Shown: positions 34,753-43,733, numbered from the stretch's first letter. The stretch: DNA of 64,000 nt from an uncultured bacterium (GCA_949288485.1 CASEKC010000004.1:1-64000); one strand, 5' to 3'. Notes: a model not told the origin generated them from the sequence alone. Program-made: numbers and translations.

Positions 34753-36187
34753 ACTTATTTTCTTTAATTAATTTAATTTTTAAATCGTATAAATCTTTAC
34801 TAAAATCTAAATAATGAATATGAGGCATAACAAATCTTTTTTCTTCGTCCCACATTAAATTATCTATTTGATAGCGTACATAATTTCTTCTAGTTTCAAT
34901 ATCAGGAACTTTATAAATTAATTCACCTTTATCAAAAATTTTAACTCGCATATTTTTAATAGTTAAATCATCAAAAACCATATTTTTCCATGGTTTTGAA
35001 GGATCGATAACTGTTAAAGGTTGAATTAATTTTTCATCATGCAAAGTTAATAAATCGGCAATTGCACGATTTTCTTTATTAAAAACACGATAGACATCTT
35101 TAAAAGATGGATTTGTTATTTTTTCTAAAGTTTCACTAATTTTAATTTTTGGTATTAATTCTCCTTTTTTATAAATTCCAACTAATTTATAAACTCCTCC
35201 AAAAACAGGGTTTGATTTGGAAGTAATTAAATTTTCACCAACTCCGAAAGAATCAATTTGAGCTCCTTGATCAATTAAAGAATTAATTTTATATTCATCT
35301 AAAGAATTTGAAGCAACAATAATAGTATCCTTTAATCCATTTTGATTGAGAATTTTACGACATTTTTTAGATAAATATGCTAAATCTCCAGAATCTATAC
35401 GAACTCCTTTAAGTTTATATCCGTTTGGAATTAAAAATTCTTTAGCAACTTTTATCGCGTTCATCAAACCAGAATGAATAACATCATAAGTATCAATTAA
35501 AAATACAGAATTTTCTGGATATAATTTTGCATAAGTTAAAAATGCATCATATTCGTCTTCAAAAGACATAATCCAAGAATGCGCCATTGTGCCGCTAACT
35601 GGAATATTAAAAAGTTCTCCAGCTAAAGTAGTTGCAGTTGAATTAACTCCACCGATATATGCGGCTTTTGCTCCATATAATGCACTATCAATATTATGAG
35701 CTCTTCTTGCTCCAAAATCCGAAACACTTCTACCTTTTGCTGCTAAAACTATTCGATTTGCTTTAGTAGCGATTAATGTTTCGTGATTGACAATTGCTAA
35801 AAATGCAGTTTCTAGAAGCTGACAATCAATTAATGGTCCAACTATTGTCATTAAAGGTTCATTTGGATAAACAACACTTCCTTCTAAAAATGAATAAATA
35901 TCGCCTCTGAATTTAAATTTTTTTAAAAATAACAAAAATTCATCATTAAAAATATTTAAAGATTTTAAATAATCAATATCACTTTCATCGAAACGAAAGT
36001 CTTTTACATAATTTATCACATCTTCTAAGCCACAAAATATGGAATATGCCGCTTCATCTGGATTATTTCTATAAAATAAATCAAAAACAGCAATTTCGTC
36101 TTTTTTATTTTTGACAAAATAACCATTCGACATGGTTAATTCATAAAAATCCATTAATAATGAGATGTTTCTTTTAAAATTTTCCAT
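34742..36187 (-). CDS. pncB: Nicotinate phosphoribosyltransferase
   Basis: 481 residues, the size of the Gram-positive type. MDFYELTMSNGYF at the start, RAHNIDSALYGAKAAYIGG, the phosphorylatable His in SGTMAHSWIMSF (near residue 202), and RIDSGDLAYLSKK are family landmarks. It makes nicotinate mononucleotide from nicotinate, PRPP and ATP, the first step of NAD salvage. First gene of the pncB-nadD-nadE operon. The upstream spacer of 38 bases after the thioredoxin-like lipoprotein suggests possible read-through. Confidence 0.95.
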   Translation of the reverse strand: MENFKRNISLLMDFYELTMSNGYFVKNKKDEIAVFDLFYRNNPDEAAYSIFCGLEDVINYVKDFRFDESDIDYLKSLNIFNDEFLLFLKKFKFRGDIYSFLEGSVVYPNEPLMTIVGPLIDCQLLETAFLAIVNHETLIATKANRIVLAAKGRSVSDFGARRAHNIDSALYGAKAAYIGGVNSTATTLAGELFNIPVSGTMAHSWIMSFEDEYDAFLTYAKLYPENSVFLIDTYDVIHSGLMNAIKVAKEFLIPNGYKLKGVRIDSGDLAYLSKKCRKILNQNGLKDTIIVASNSLDEYKINSLIDQGAQIDSFGVGENLITSKSNPVFGGVYKLVGIYKKGELIPKIKISETLEKITNPSFKDVYRVFNKENRAIADLLTLHDEKLIQPLTVIDPSKPWKNMVFDDLTIKNMRVKIFDKGELIYKVPDIETRRNYVRYQIDNLMWDEEKRFVMPHIHYLDFSKDLYDLKIKLIKENKYDK

Positions 36188-36225
36188 TTCTTTCTTCCCT
36201 TATTTACTAATAATGTATATTTTTC

Positions 36226-37155
36226 TTAAGAATTTAACAAATCTATAATTTCATTTTCTCCTATATAACAGTTTGAATAATGATTTTCGCTTATCTCATA
36301 AAGAGATGGAACATAGTTAAAATAAGTATCTTCAAGTTTATCTGTTTTATTATCAATATTTTCTTTTACGTATCTATTTTTAAAATCATTAACTGATTCA
36401 ACATCATTAACTCTTTTAAATTTATTTCTTATTTCTTGTCCTTTTTCACTGCTAGATTCATAAATATTAAAAACAAAGATAGGCGTTTCTTTATTTTTAT
36501 ATGAAGTCAAATAGTTTAAAACATTTGGTTTAATACTAAAACAATGAGGACATCTATCAAAATATAAATAAATGTAATATTTTTTATAATCCAAAAGATA
36601 AAAATCATCTATATTTGATAAGGTTGCGCTTTCAATATCGCTATAACTTCTACTATCTAATTTGGTATCAATTAAATATTTAGCAGGTTCCACTCCTCCA
36701 GGAATATAATCATAAATTTGACCATTATTTACAATATATAAAGATGGGATAACATTGATAATTGTATCTTTTAAAGTTGAAACATTATTTTCAAGCATAA
36801 TACTTCTACTTTCTTCAATGCTTATGGAAGAATCTGAAATATAGGAAGCTCCTTCCTCTTTTAATCTAACCGTATTATAAATATAAAGTTTAAAGTGCTT
36901 ATTTCCATTTTTATATTCATTTAAATGATTTAAAATTGCATTTTTATTATCGTTACAAGTAGGGCAATCAGTTCTAAATAAATAAACCCCATAAGTATTT
37001 TCTTCTTGAGTGTATAAATTATTAATATTATCTAAATAATATTCTTGAAAAGATGAATAATCTAAAGAAGGATCAATATCAAAAGTAGGTATTGAATTAC
37101 ACGAAGTTAAAAATAGCAAAGAAAATAATATAAAACTTCTAAAAATCTTTTTCAT
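36226..37155 (-). CDS. Lipoprotein with two thioredoxin-like domains
   Basis: 309 residues; lipobox LTSC with Cys19. Two similar halves each look like a thioredoxin fold: the first has CPTC (64-67) and the cis-Pro loop NVIPSLYIVNNG (about 134-145), the second CPHC (202-205) and NYVPSLYEIS near 285-295. Both retain the CxxC needed for thiol exchange, so the protein should act as an extracytoplasmic thiol-disulfide or peroxide-handling factor. Double-domain lipoproteins of this kind are uncommon. It is two bases downstream of the GNAT gene and precedes the NAD operon. Confidence 0.8.
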   Translation of the reverse strand: MKKIFRSFILFSLLFLTSCNSIPTFDIDPSLDYSSFQEYYLDNINNLYTQEENTYGVYLFRTDCPTCNDNKNAILNHLNEYKNGNKHFKLYIYNTVRLKEEGASYISDSSISIEESRSIMLENNVSTLKDTIINVIPSLYIVNNGQIYDYIPGGVEPAKYLIDTKLDSRSYSDIESATLSNIDDFYLLDYKKYYIYLYFDRCPHCFSIKPNVLNYLTSYKNKETPIFVFNIYESSSEKGQEIRNKFKRVNDVESVNDFKNRYVKENIDNKTDKLEDTYFNYVPSLYEISENHYSNCYIGENEIIDLLNS

Positions 37156-37157
37156 AA

Positions 37158-37772
37158 TTAAGAAATTTCCTTTCCTTCAATAAATATTTTAATTGAATCT
37201 TCATTTTCATAATGTATCATTTTTTCTTTTAAAATCTGAAAGTCATATTTTAAATAATATTTATAGTTACATTCGCTATCGCTGCTTAAAAACACATTTT
37301 TAATATTATTATTCTTTAAATAATTTAATGCTTCATTAAGTAAATATTTTCCAATTCCTTCTTTCCTATAGGAAGAGTCGACAACAAATAAACTAATTTC
37401 ACTTTCAAATTTAATTTTTGTTTCCTTTAATAAATCTAAAACAGTTTCTCTATAGATATGATTATTATTTAAAAAATTATAATCGCTAAATTTTTTATCT
37501 AGATTTTTAACTAATTCTTCAATATTTTTATTATTTTTAAATATTTTCTCTATATTAAAAGCATTTGCAGTTATTAAACCAACTAAAGATGAGTCATGAT
37601 AAGCACCTAAAATATAAGTTGCGTCTAAAATATCATTTAAAACAAATAACAAAGAATAAGAAGTTAAATCTTCTTCTTTAACAAAACGCGATAAATTTGC
37701 AGCTTCTTTTGTTAATTTTATTAAATCGTCTAAATCTTGAGATAAATCTATATTTTTATAAATAATTTCCAT
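37158..37772 (-). CDS. GNAT-family acetyltransferase
   Basis: 204 residues from the ATG at 37772 (a TTG at 37781 would add three). The acetyl-CoA-binding motif A is SLFVVDSSYRKEGIGKYLL, with the R/K-x-x-G-x-G core, followed by ALNYLKNNNIKNVFLSSDSE and YYLKYDF (motif B with the usual Tyr). An extra 60 residues precede the core. Substrate unknown. A TATAAT lies about 18 bases upstream. Confidence 0.85.
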   Translation of the reverse strand: MEIIYKNIDLSQDLDDLIKLTKEAANLSRFVKEEDLTSYSLLFVLNDILDATYILGAYHDSSLVGLITANAFNIEKIFKNNKNIEELVKNLDKKFSDYNFLNNNHIYRETVLDLLKETKIKFESEISLFVVDSSYRKEGIGKYLLNEALNYLKNNNIKNVFLSSDSECNYKYYLKYDFQILKEKMIHYENEDSIKIFIEGKEIS

Positions 37773-37789
37773 AGTTAACAACTTTCATA

Positions 37790-37795
37790 ATTATA
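37790..37795 (-). promoter_or_regulatory. -10 element for the GNAT transcript
   Basis: TATAAT on the minus strand, about 18 bases before the GNAT ATG. No good -35 is seen. It would give a leader of roughly 10 bases, and lies back to back with the promoter of the plus-strand gene at 37852. Confidence 0.45.
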
Positions 37796-37836
37796 CTAAA
37801 ACTATCTATAAACTTATAAAATAAAATTTATTATTT

Positions 37837-37845
37837 TGATATACT
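37837..37845 (+). promoter_or_regulatory. Extended -10 element, leaderless start at 37852
   Basis: TGATATACT is an extended -10 element ending six bases before the ATG at 37852, which is exactly where transcription would begin. No Shine-Dalgarno fits in between. Confidence 0.5.
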
Positions 37846-37851
37846 TAATAC

Positions 37852-39465
37852 ATGCAAACAGAATTTAAAAAAGCAAAAATCGCTATTCTTATACCACTTT
37901 TATTCTTTTTACTATTTTTAGTATTTTTCTTACTTAATCTATATGCCTTAACTATAGAATATTCAATTTTAAATTTAATAATTGAAATTATTCTCGGTAT
38001 ATTTGAAATGTTTTTTCTTTATAAAATTCTTAAATTTTTATTCACACCAAAAATTTTATTAAAAATAAATGATGAAGAAATCATAATTTATAAATTTAAT
38101 AAAAAAATAGAAATAAAGTATCAAGAAATTTTTACTATTTATAATGTTCCAAGTTCAGTTTTAACAACTTCTATTTTTATAATCTATTTAAAAAATGGTA
38201 AGAAAATTAAGATTAAATATTTAAAAGATGATAAAATCGCTTCTTTAATGATTTTTTCAAAATTAGATCATAATTTCTTTATTGATAAAGAAAATCTATT
38301 TGTTAAATTTTTCGTAAGAATTTTTAACTTTTTTGAATCATTGTTTTTACATTTTATTAAATATCCTCTTCCTAAAGAACTTAAAAATATTAAAGATATT
38401 GCATTAAAATTTAAAGAAAAAGGTGCAAAAAAAGTATTTGTTTTAAAATATAATCATCTTAATTTAACGTTTATTGATAATATTTTTAAAAATTCTGATT
38501 TATCTTATTTTGTTTTTAATAAATCAATTCCAAATCCTAGTGAAGAAATTGTTTTAGAAGCTAAAAATGAATATTTAAAAAATAACTGCGATTCAATTTT
38601 AGCAATTGGAGGAGGATCAGTAATTGATTTAGCTAAAACTTTAGGAGTTAGTATTAAAAATAATAAAAAAGATTTAGAAAGATATAGTGGTCTTTTTAAA
38701 GTTAGACATCATCTACCTCCATTTATTGTAATTCCTTCTACTCCAGCAAGTGGAAGTGAAATGTCTTATGCTTCAGTAATAACTTTTAAAGATAAAAAAA
38801 GTTCAATAATCTCAACAAAAATAATTCCTGATTATATTTTTTATAGTGATGAATTAATTTCCTTATTACCTAAAGAAACATTAATAAATAGTATTATGGA
38901 TGCTTTAACTCATGCTTTAGAAAGTTATTTAAATGTCTATCGCTATAAAAAGTATGATAATTATGCGCTTTCTGCTATTAAATTAATATATGGAAATTTA
39001 ACTAAAGCAATAAATGAAAATAATTTAGAAGCTAAAAGAAATTTATTTAAAGCATCTTCTTTAGCAGGTGTTGCTTTTTCTATTAAAGGAGTAGGAAATG
39101 TTCATGCTTTATCTCATGCTCTTTCTTATAAATATAATTTATCTCACGCTAAAACAAACGCTATTATTTTACCTTTAGTTATAAAAACTTATTTATATAA
39201 TAAAAAAGCCTATAAAAAGATAAACTATATCTCTAAAAATATATTAAATAATACTAATTTAATCACTTATTTAGATAATTTATCTATAAATTATGGTTAT
39301 AATGTTAATATAAAAGATATTAGAAAAGAGGATATATCTTTTTTAGCAAAACATGCTAAAAAAGAAGCAATTCCTCTTTATGGAACACCTCTTGTTTATT
39401 CTAAAATTATGTATTCATATATGTATTTAAATTTATATAGTTATTATAAAAAGGAGAAAAAATAA
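37852..39465 (+). CDS. Membrane-anchored iron-dependent alcohol dehydrogenase
   Basis: 537 residues against about 380 for the family. The first 165 residues carry two membrane helices (about 11-31 and 38-60) and a beta-rich stretch (KINDEEIIIYKFNKKIEIKY, IFIIYLKNGKKIKI) like a bacterial PH domain, followed by a hydrophobic hinge. From about 172 an iron-ADH domain begins: GGGSVID (253-259) binds NAD, STPASGSEM (296-304) is the family signature, and the metal ligands are all present: Asp350, His354, His418, His432, with His422 as the catalytic base. It should reduce aldehydes or oxidise alcohols at the membrane. I know no such fusion; start and reading frame show no sign of an artefact. Followed at seven bases by a DUF2804 gene. 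Confidence 0.85.
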   Translation: MQTEFKKAKIAILIPLLFFLLFLVFFLLNLYALTIEYSILNLIIEIILGIFEMFFLYKILKFLFTPKILLKINDEEIIIYKFNKKIEIKYQEIFTIYNVPSSVLTTSIFIIYLKNGKKIKIKYLKDDKIASLMIFSKLDHNFFIDKENLFVKFFVRIFNFFESLFLHFIKYPLPKELKNIKDIALKFKEKGAKKVFVLKYNHLNLTFIDNIFKNSDLSYFVFNKSIPNPSEEIVLEAKNEYLKNNCDSILAIGGGSVIDLAKTLGVSIKNNKKDLERYSGLFKVRHHLPPFIVIPSTPASGSEMSYASVITFKDKKSSIISTKIIPDYIFYSDELISLLPKETLINSIMDALTHALESYLNVYRYKKYDNYALSAIKLIYGNLTKAINENNLEAKRNLFKASSLAGVAFSIKGVGNVHALSHALSYKYNLSHAKTNAIILPLVIKTYLYNKKAYKKINYISKNILNNTNLITYLDNLSINYGYNVNIKDIRKEDISFLAKHAKKEAIPLYGTPLVYSKIMYSYMYLNLYSYYKKEKK

Positions 39466-39472
39466 AAAGAAT

Positions 39473-40495
39473 ATGGAACAAAACGAATTAAAAGAAGGAA
39501 GATTACTTGATTATGAAGGTAATTTATATGAAGCTGGTTATTCTACTTCATTAATAAAAAAATATAAAAGAAAAGATATTGTTGGTTTAAAATCTAGAAT
39601 TAAAGAATGGGATTATTATGCAATCTTTTTAAAAGATTATGCAATTTGTTTTACAATTTCTGATTGTTCAATATTTTCTTTAATATCTGTTTCAATAATT
39701 GATTTAGTTAAAAAAAGATTTAAAACTAAATCAAAATTACAATTTTTCTCTTTTGGAAAATTAAATTTACCTTCTTCTAGTGAAATAGGTGATAGTGTTT
39801 ATTCTTCAAAAGATTTTTCTTTAACTTTTTTAAATAATGGAAATAGCCGTGAAATTAAAGCTAGTATTAAAAATTTTGTCAATAATAAAGATTTAGATGT
39901 TGATATTATTCTTTCTCCAACATCTACTAAATCAATGGTTATAGCTACACCTTTTAAAAAGAAAAAACATTTCTATTATAATCAAAAAATTAATAATTTA
40001 GTCGCTAATGGATATTTCAAACTTGGTGATAAATTAACATCTATTAAAGATGGAATGGGTGTATTAGATTGGGGTAGAGGTGTTTGGACTTATAAAAATA
40101 CATGGTATTGGGCATCTTTATCTATAAAAGATAATGAAGAATATAAAGGTTTTAATCTTGGTTATGGATTTGGCGATACCTCCAAAGCTAGTGAAAATAT
40201 GCTTTTTATTAATAAAGAAGCTTATAAACTTGATGATGTTAAATTTTATTTTACTAAGAAAAATGGGAGAGAAGATTTTTTAGGCCCAATTAAACTTTTA
40301 TCCGAATCTAAAGATATAGATTTAACTTTTACTCCGATTGTTGATCGTCATGAAGATACTAACGCTTTATTAATCGCATCTTTCCAACATCAAATATTTG
40401 GTAAATTTAATGGAAAAATTAAAACAAAAGATAATAAAGAAGTTATATTTAAAGACGCAATTGGATTTTTAGAAAAAGTAAAAAATAGATGGTAA
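39473..40495 (+). CDS. DUF2804 family protein
   Basis: 340 residues. The opening GRLLDYEGNLYEAGYSTSLI, the IKEWDYYAIF segment, and the late DWGRGVWTYKNTWYWASLS are the recognisable DUF2804 landmarks. The family has a lipocalin-like beta fold (shared with hydroxyneurosporene synthase-like proteins) and no settled function; lipid-related roles are suspected. Co-transcribed with the membrane dehydrogenase, which hints at a lipid aldehyde/alcohol substrate. Ends in a strong terminator. Confidence 0.8.
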   Translation: MEQNELKEGRLLDYEGNLYEAGYSTSLIKKYKRKDIVGLKSRIKEWDYYAIFLKDYAICFTISDCSIFSLISVSIIDLVKKRFKTKSKLQFFSFGKLNLPSSSEIGDSVYSSKDFSLTFLNNGNSREIKASIKNFVNNKDLDVDIILSPTSTKSMVIATPFKKKKHFYYNQKINNLVANGYFKLGDKLTSIKDGMGVLDWGRGVWTYKNTWYWASLSIKDNEEYKGFNLGYGFGDTSKASENMLFINKEAYKLDDVKFYFTKKNGREDFLGPIKLLSESKDIDLTFTPIVDRHEDTNALLIASFQHQIFGKFNGKIKTKDNKEVIFKDAIGFLEKVKNRW

Positions 40496-40510
40496 AAACC
40501 ATCTATTTTT
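40481..40510. terminator. Bidirectional terminator overlapping a stop codon
   Basis: AAAAATAGATGG (40481-40492) pairs perfectly with CCATCTATTTTT (40499-40510); the loop contains the TAA stop of the DUF2804 gene. It also serves the convergent ABC-2 permease transcript. Confidence 0.85.
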
Positions 40511-40534
40511 ATTCAAAACTAAACAAATTTAAAA

Positions 40535-41227
40535 TTAAAAATCTCTTTTCTTAAACATTAATAATGCTAAAAAATAGAATAAAACATACATTCCAATTCC
40601 AAAAACGAGGAAATTAATCAATCCAAATATCCAAAGATTTCCCATCATTCCTTCCATAATTGTTGGAATTAAAATAATTCCCATTGGAATAAGTGTTGTT
40701 ATAAAAGAAAATATTGAACTTAATACAAGTGCCTTACTACTTCCAATTGCTGAACACATAAAAAGTGACATTGAACCTGAAAACAAGCAAGAAGCTAAAA
40801 ATGTAAAAATTAAACCTATATAAATACTTAAATTAAATGAAGCGTCTAATACAAATAACGATATTAAAAATGGAATAAACAAAATAAAAGTAGCAATTAA
40901 ATGAATTAATACTTTTGATAATAAAACCTTACTTTTTCTAACTCCAACAGAAAGAATAAATGGTGTCCAATGTGATTTTTCATCAAAACTATAAGAAGAA
41001 ACAAGCATATTACCTGGATAAAAACCTCCAATAAACATTAATGGCATTAATAAATAGATCCCTGTTCGATTCATTTCTTCAATAGTTGGTAAAACCCCAT
41101 CACTATTTGGTTCATTTATTACATTTCCATCAGTAAAAGCGATAATACAAAGCAAAAGCACTACTAAAAAATAGACGACAAATACCATTCTTAAATTATA
41201 AAATTCTTTTAGTAACAAACCTTTCAT
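40535..41227 (-). CDS. ABC-2 type transporter permease
   Basis: 230 residues, about six membrane helices, beginning MKGLLLKEFYNLRMVF as ABC-2 permeases do. The segment SYSFDEKSHWTPFILS is the short amphipathic stretch shared by the YtrC/ABC2_membrane_2 group. It overlaps the ATPase gene by four bases (ATGA type). Exported substrate unknown. Last gene of the nudF-led operon. Confidence 0.85.
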   Translation of the reverse strand: MKGLLLKEFYNLRMVFVVYFLVVLLLCIIAFTDGNVINEPNSDGVLPTIEEMNRTGIYLLMPLMFIGGFYPGNMLVSSYSFDEKSHWTPFILSVGVRKSKVLLSKVLIHLIATFILFIPFLISLFVLDASFNLSIYIGLIFTFLASCLFSGSMSLFMCSAIGSSKALVLSSIFSFITTLIPMGIILIPTIMEGMMGNLWIFGLINFLVFGIGMYVLFYFLALLMFKKRDF

Positions 41228-42066
41228 AACTGAATACCTCTTATAATAAGAATCATAATCTCTGAAAGATTAGCTCTTCTTTTATTTTCTAAATCATATT
41301 TATCTGCAAGGGTTATAAATTCAATATAATCTTCATTAAATCTTTTATATTTTATTACAAATTCTTTATTTAAATTTTCCCACGTTGAATTATCGACTTT
41401 GTAATAATCATACATATTTAAAAGATCATTTTTTGAAGAATTTAAAATAATTTTTCCTGCATGTATAAAGACAATTCTGTCAGAAATTCTTTCTAAATCT
41501 TCAACAATATGAGAAGAAATTAATACACTTCCACCATTATTTTTAATTTCATGGAGAATATCTAATATTTCATCTCTTGCAATTGGGTCAAGCCCATTAG
41601 TAGGTTCATCTAGAATAAATACTTTTGCTTTATGAGAAAAAGCGATTGCTAAGTTTAATTTAACTTTCATGCCTTTAGAAAGTTCGCGACATCTTTTTGT
41701 TTTATCTAAACCGAAATTGTTTAAATATTTATAAAATGTATCGCTTTCCCAATTTTTAAAAATATTTTTTAAAACGTTTTCTAATTGGAATAATTTAATA
41801 TTCTCTGGGAAATTTAATTCATCAAGAATAAAAGAAATTTTTTCTCTTTCATTATTACTTAATTTATTAATTTCTTTATCAAAAATATGGACAACTCCTT
41901 CTTTAAAAGAAGTTATTCCAGCTAAAATTTTCATTGTTGTCGATTTACCGGCTCCATTTTCACCAATAAATCCACAGATTTCACCTTCGTTTAGATAAAA
42001 TGAGATATTATCTAAACTAAAGTTTTTGTAACTTTTATTTAAATTTAAAATTTCTACTACTTTCAT
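41224..42066 (-). CDS. ABC transporter ATP-binding protein
   Basis: 280 residues. Walker A is GENGAGKS, signature LSKGMKVKL, Walker B VFILDEPTNGLDP and the switch His is in ISSHIVEDL, so the ATPase is complete. The lack of Leu/Ser-Gly-Gly-Gln in favour of LSKGM is usual in the YtrB-like group that pairs with ABC-2 permeases. A 60-residue C-terminal tail follows. Partner of 40535-41227. Confidence 0.92.
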   Translation of the reverse strand: MKVVEILNLNKSYKNFSLDNISFYLNEGEICGFIGENGAGKSTTMKILAGITSFKEGVVHIFDKEINKLSNNEREKISFILDELNFPENIKLFQLENVLKNIFKNWESDTFYKYLNNFGLDKTKRCRELSKGMKVKLNLAIAFSHKAKVFILDEPTNGLDPIARDEILDILHEIKNNGGSVLISSHIVEDLERISDRIVFIHAGKIILNSSKNDLLNMYDYYKVDNSTWENLNKEFVIKYKRFNEDYIEFITLADKYDLENKRRANLSEIMILIIRGIQL

Positions 42067-42069
42067 ATT

Positions 42070-42645
42070 TTATTCCATGTAATTTGAAGAATCTAAGTAA
42101 GTTAAAACTTCTAAAACAATATTTTTAACTATTTTTTCATTTTCTTCTTTTGTATTTCCTTCTACTACTAATCGATGATTTCCGTTATTTATAACGTTAA
42201 GGTTTATATAGCGATATTTAAGCTTATTTCTTGCATCTTCACTTAAATATTTGTCATTACTTCCGTATGCAATATAGTCTGTTTGTTCTAAATAAGGAAT
42301 TGATTGATCCAAAGGAGTTAAACAAATATATTTAACCTTTCTTAATAAATTAGGATATTTTGTTTTGATTAATTCGCGTATTTTCCCTGAAAAAATAGTT
42401 CCGATACTTTTTGAAATTAAAATTATTTCACTATATTCATTTAAATTATCAAAATTTATTTTGCTCAATACAAATTCATAGGCCTTTTCTTTATCAAAAG
42501 AATCATTTTTTTCATCATAAAATGTTGAATAATCTAAATAAAGAGTTTCTCCATTAATAGCTTCATCAAGTTCTTTTAAAAGTGGTTTATTTAAACCATA
42601 TCTAATACCTGGAAAAATAATTTTAATTGTTTTCAATATGTTCAT
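42070..42645 (-). CDS. Alpha/beta hydrolase-like protein
   Basis: 191 residues, small for the fold. The strand-turn-helix IILISKSIGTIFSG places a Ser where the nucleophile elbow lies (SKSIG for GxSxG), and NNGNHRLV near the C-terminus supplies a plausible His. An Asp may come from YIAYGSNDKYLS. The protein resembles the short alpha/beta hydrolases of low-GC bacteria. It overlaps the preceding gene by 23 bases. Function unknown. Confidence 0.65.
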   Translation of the reverse strand: MNILKTIKIIFPGIRYGLNKPLLKELDEAINGETLYLDYSTFYDEKNDSFDKEKAYEFVLSKINFDNLNEYSEIILISKSIGTIFSGKIRELIKTKYPNLLRKVKYICLTPLDQSIPYLEQTDYIAYGSNDKYLSEDARNKLKYRYINLNVINNGNHRLVVEGNTKEENEKIVKNIVLEVLTYLDSSNYME

Positions 42646-43135
42646 ATTTATTAATTTCTTTAATTAAAGAAGTGATCTCGTCAACTTCTCTATTATTATA
42701 TATTTGCGTTGTGTTTTTTAAAATCTTTTTAAATGTTTTTATAGTAAAAATCTTATCGTCTTCTTTAACTTTTTTAAGATTGTTAAAAAGTGGAATTAAG
42801 TAACAAACAAAATTTAAATTTTCTTTAAAGTTTTCTTTTATATAATCTTCTGCTTCTTTTAAAGATAAGTAGGGATTCTCTAAATCAACAATTCCTTTAT
42901 AATTATCATCAATTTTTAAAAATTCATCAGTTTCTTTAAAATAGTTTGCTATTTCTCCCTCATTATTTCCAATATAAAAAATAAAAATACCAGAAGAAGC
43001 AATGATTATTGAAAACTCGTGTGGATCATCCTTTGCAATTTTAAAATTATAGATTAAGTTTTCTTTTTCAAAAAAGCAATCGTATAACTTATTAGCTATT
43101 TTTTCTTTATAAGGTTTAAAAAAGAAAAGCCCCAT
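42623..43135 (-). CDS. Hypothetical protein
   Basis: 170 residues, no signal or membrane segment. HEFSIIIASSGIFIFYIG has the look of the central strands of NERD-type nuclease domains, but the expected acidic and Lys residues are not in place, so I make no such call. It starts one base after the nudF stop and overlaps the hydrolase gene, so it belongs to this operon. Confidence 0.5.
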   Translation of the reverse strand: MGLFFFKPYKEKIANKLYDCFFEKENLIYNFKIAKDDPHEFSIIIASSGIFIFYIGNNEGEIANYFKETDEFLKIDDNYKGIVDLENPYLSLKEAEDYIKENFKENLNFVCYLIPLFNNLKKVKEDDKIFTIKTFKKILKNTTQIYNNREVDEITSLIKEINKYEHIENN

Positions 43136-43136
43136 T

Positions 43137-43682
43137 TTATAAATTTCCTTTTTCTTTATTTAAAAGATAGAGTAAAAAAGCATGTACAGTTTTTGCATCA
43201 CGAATCTCACCTTTTAAAATCATATTTTTGATTTCATCTTCATTTTTATATATAACATCAACAAACTCATTTTCATCTAAATTAGTTTCTTTTAACGTTA
43301 AATCTTCACAATAGTAAAGATATATTTTTTCATTTGTATAAGCGACACTAGGATAAGTTTCTCCTAAATAAATACATTTTTTGGCTTCATATCCTGTTTC
43401 TTCTTTTAATTCTCTTAATGCTGTAACTTTTGTATCTTCATTTTTATCAGTTTTTCCGGCTGGAAATTCAATCATTATATCATCATAAGGATAGCGAAAT
43501 TGTTTTTCTAGAATAAACTTTCCTTCATTCGTTTTAGCTATAACACAAGCCGCAGGACCTTTATTGATATATTCACGATAAGATTCGTGGTTATTTGGAC
43601 ATAAGACTTTATCTTTATGAACTTCTAATAAATGTCCATTAAAAACTATTTCACCATTTAATTTCTTTTCTTTCAAATCCAT
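43137..43682 (-). CDS. nudF: NUDIX hydrolase, ADP-ribose pyrophosphatase type
   Basis: 181 residues. The Nudix box is complete: Gly76, Glu82, Arg90-Glu91, Glu94-Glu95 and Gly97 in the GX5EX7REUXEEXGU pattern. The N-terminal beta domain and PAACVIAKT, FRYPYDDIMIEFPAG are typical of ADP-ribose pyrophosphatases, which split ADP-ribose to AMP and ribose 5-phosphate. It heads a five-gene operon and has a clear promoter and a GAGGT ribosome-binding site. An ADP-ribose hydrolase fits well with the presence of a putative NAD-consuming SIR2-like protein in the window. Confidence 0.9.
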   Translation of the reverse strand: MDLKEKKLNGEIVFNGHLLEVHKDKVLCPNNHESYREYINKGPAACVIAKTNEGKFILEKQFRYPYDDIMIEFPAGKTDKNEDTKVTALRELKEETGYEAKKCIYLGETYPSVAYTNEKIYLYYCEDLTLKETNLDENEFVDVIYKNEDEIKNMILKGEIRDAKTVHAFLLYLLNKEKGNL

Positions 43683-43703
43683 AATTTTTACCTCGATTTA
43701 CTT

Positions 43704-43733
43704 ATTATACTTATTTCTAAAAAAGAATGTGAA
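43704..43733 (-). promoter_or_regulatory. Promoter of the nudF operon
   Basis: On the minus strand TTCACA (43728-43733) and TATAAT (43704-43709) are 18 bases apart, about 22 bases before the nudF ATG. Confidence 0.6.

Noticed and set aside
42623-43135. NERD-type nuclease call
   Set aside because: Some strand-like similarity, but the catalytic acidic and Lys residues are not in place.
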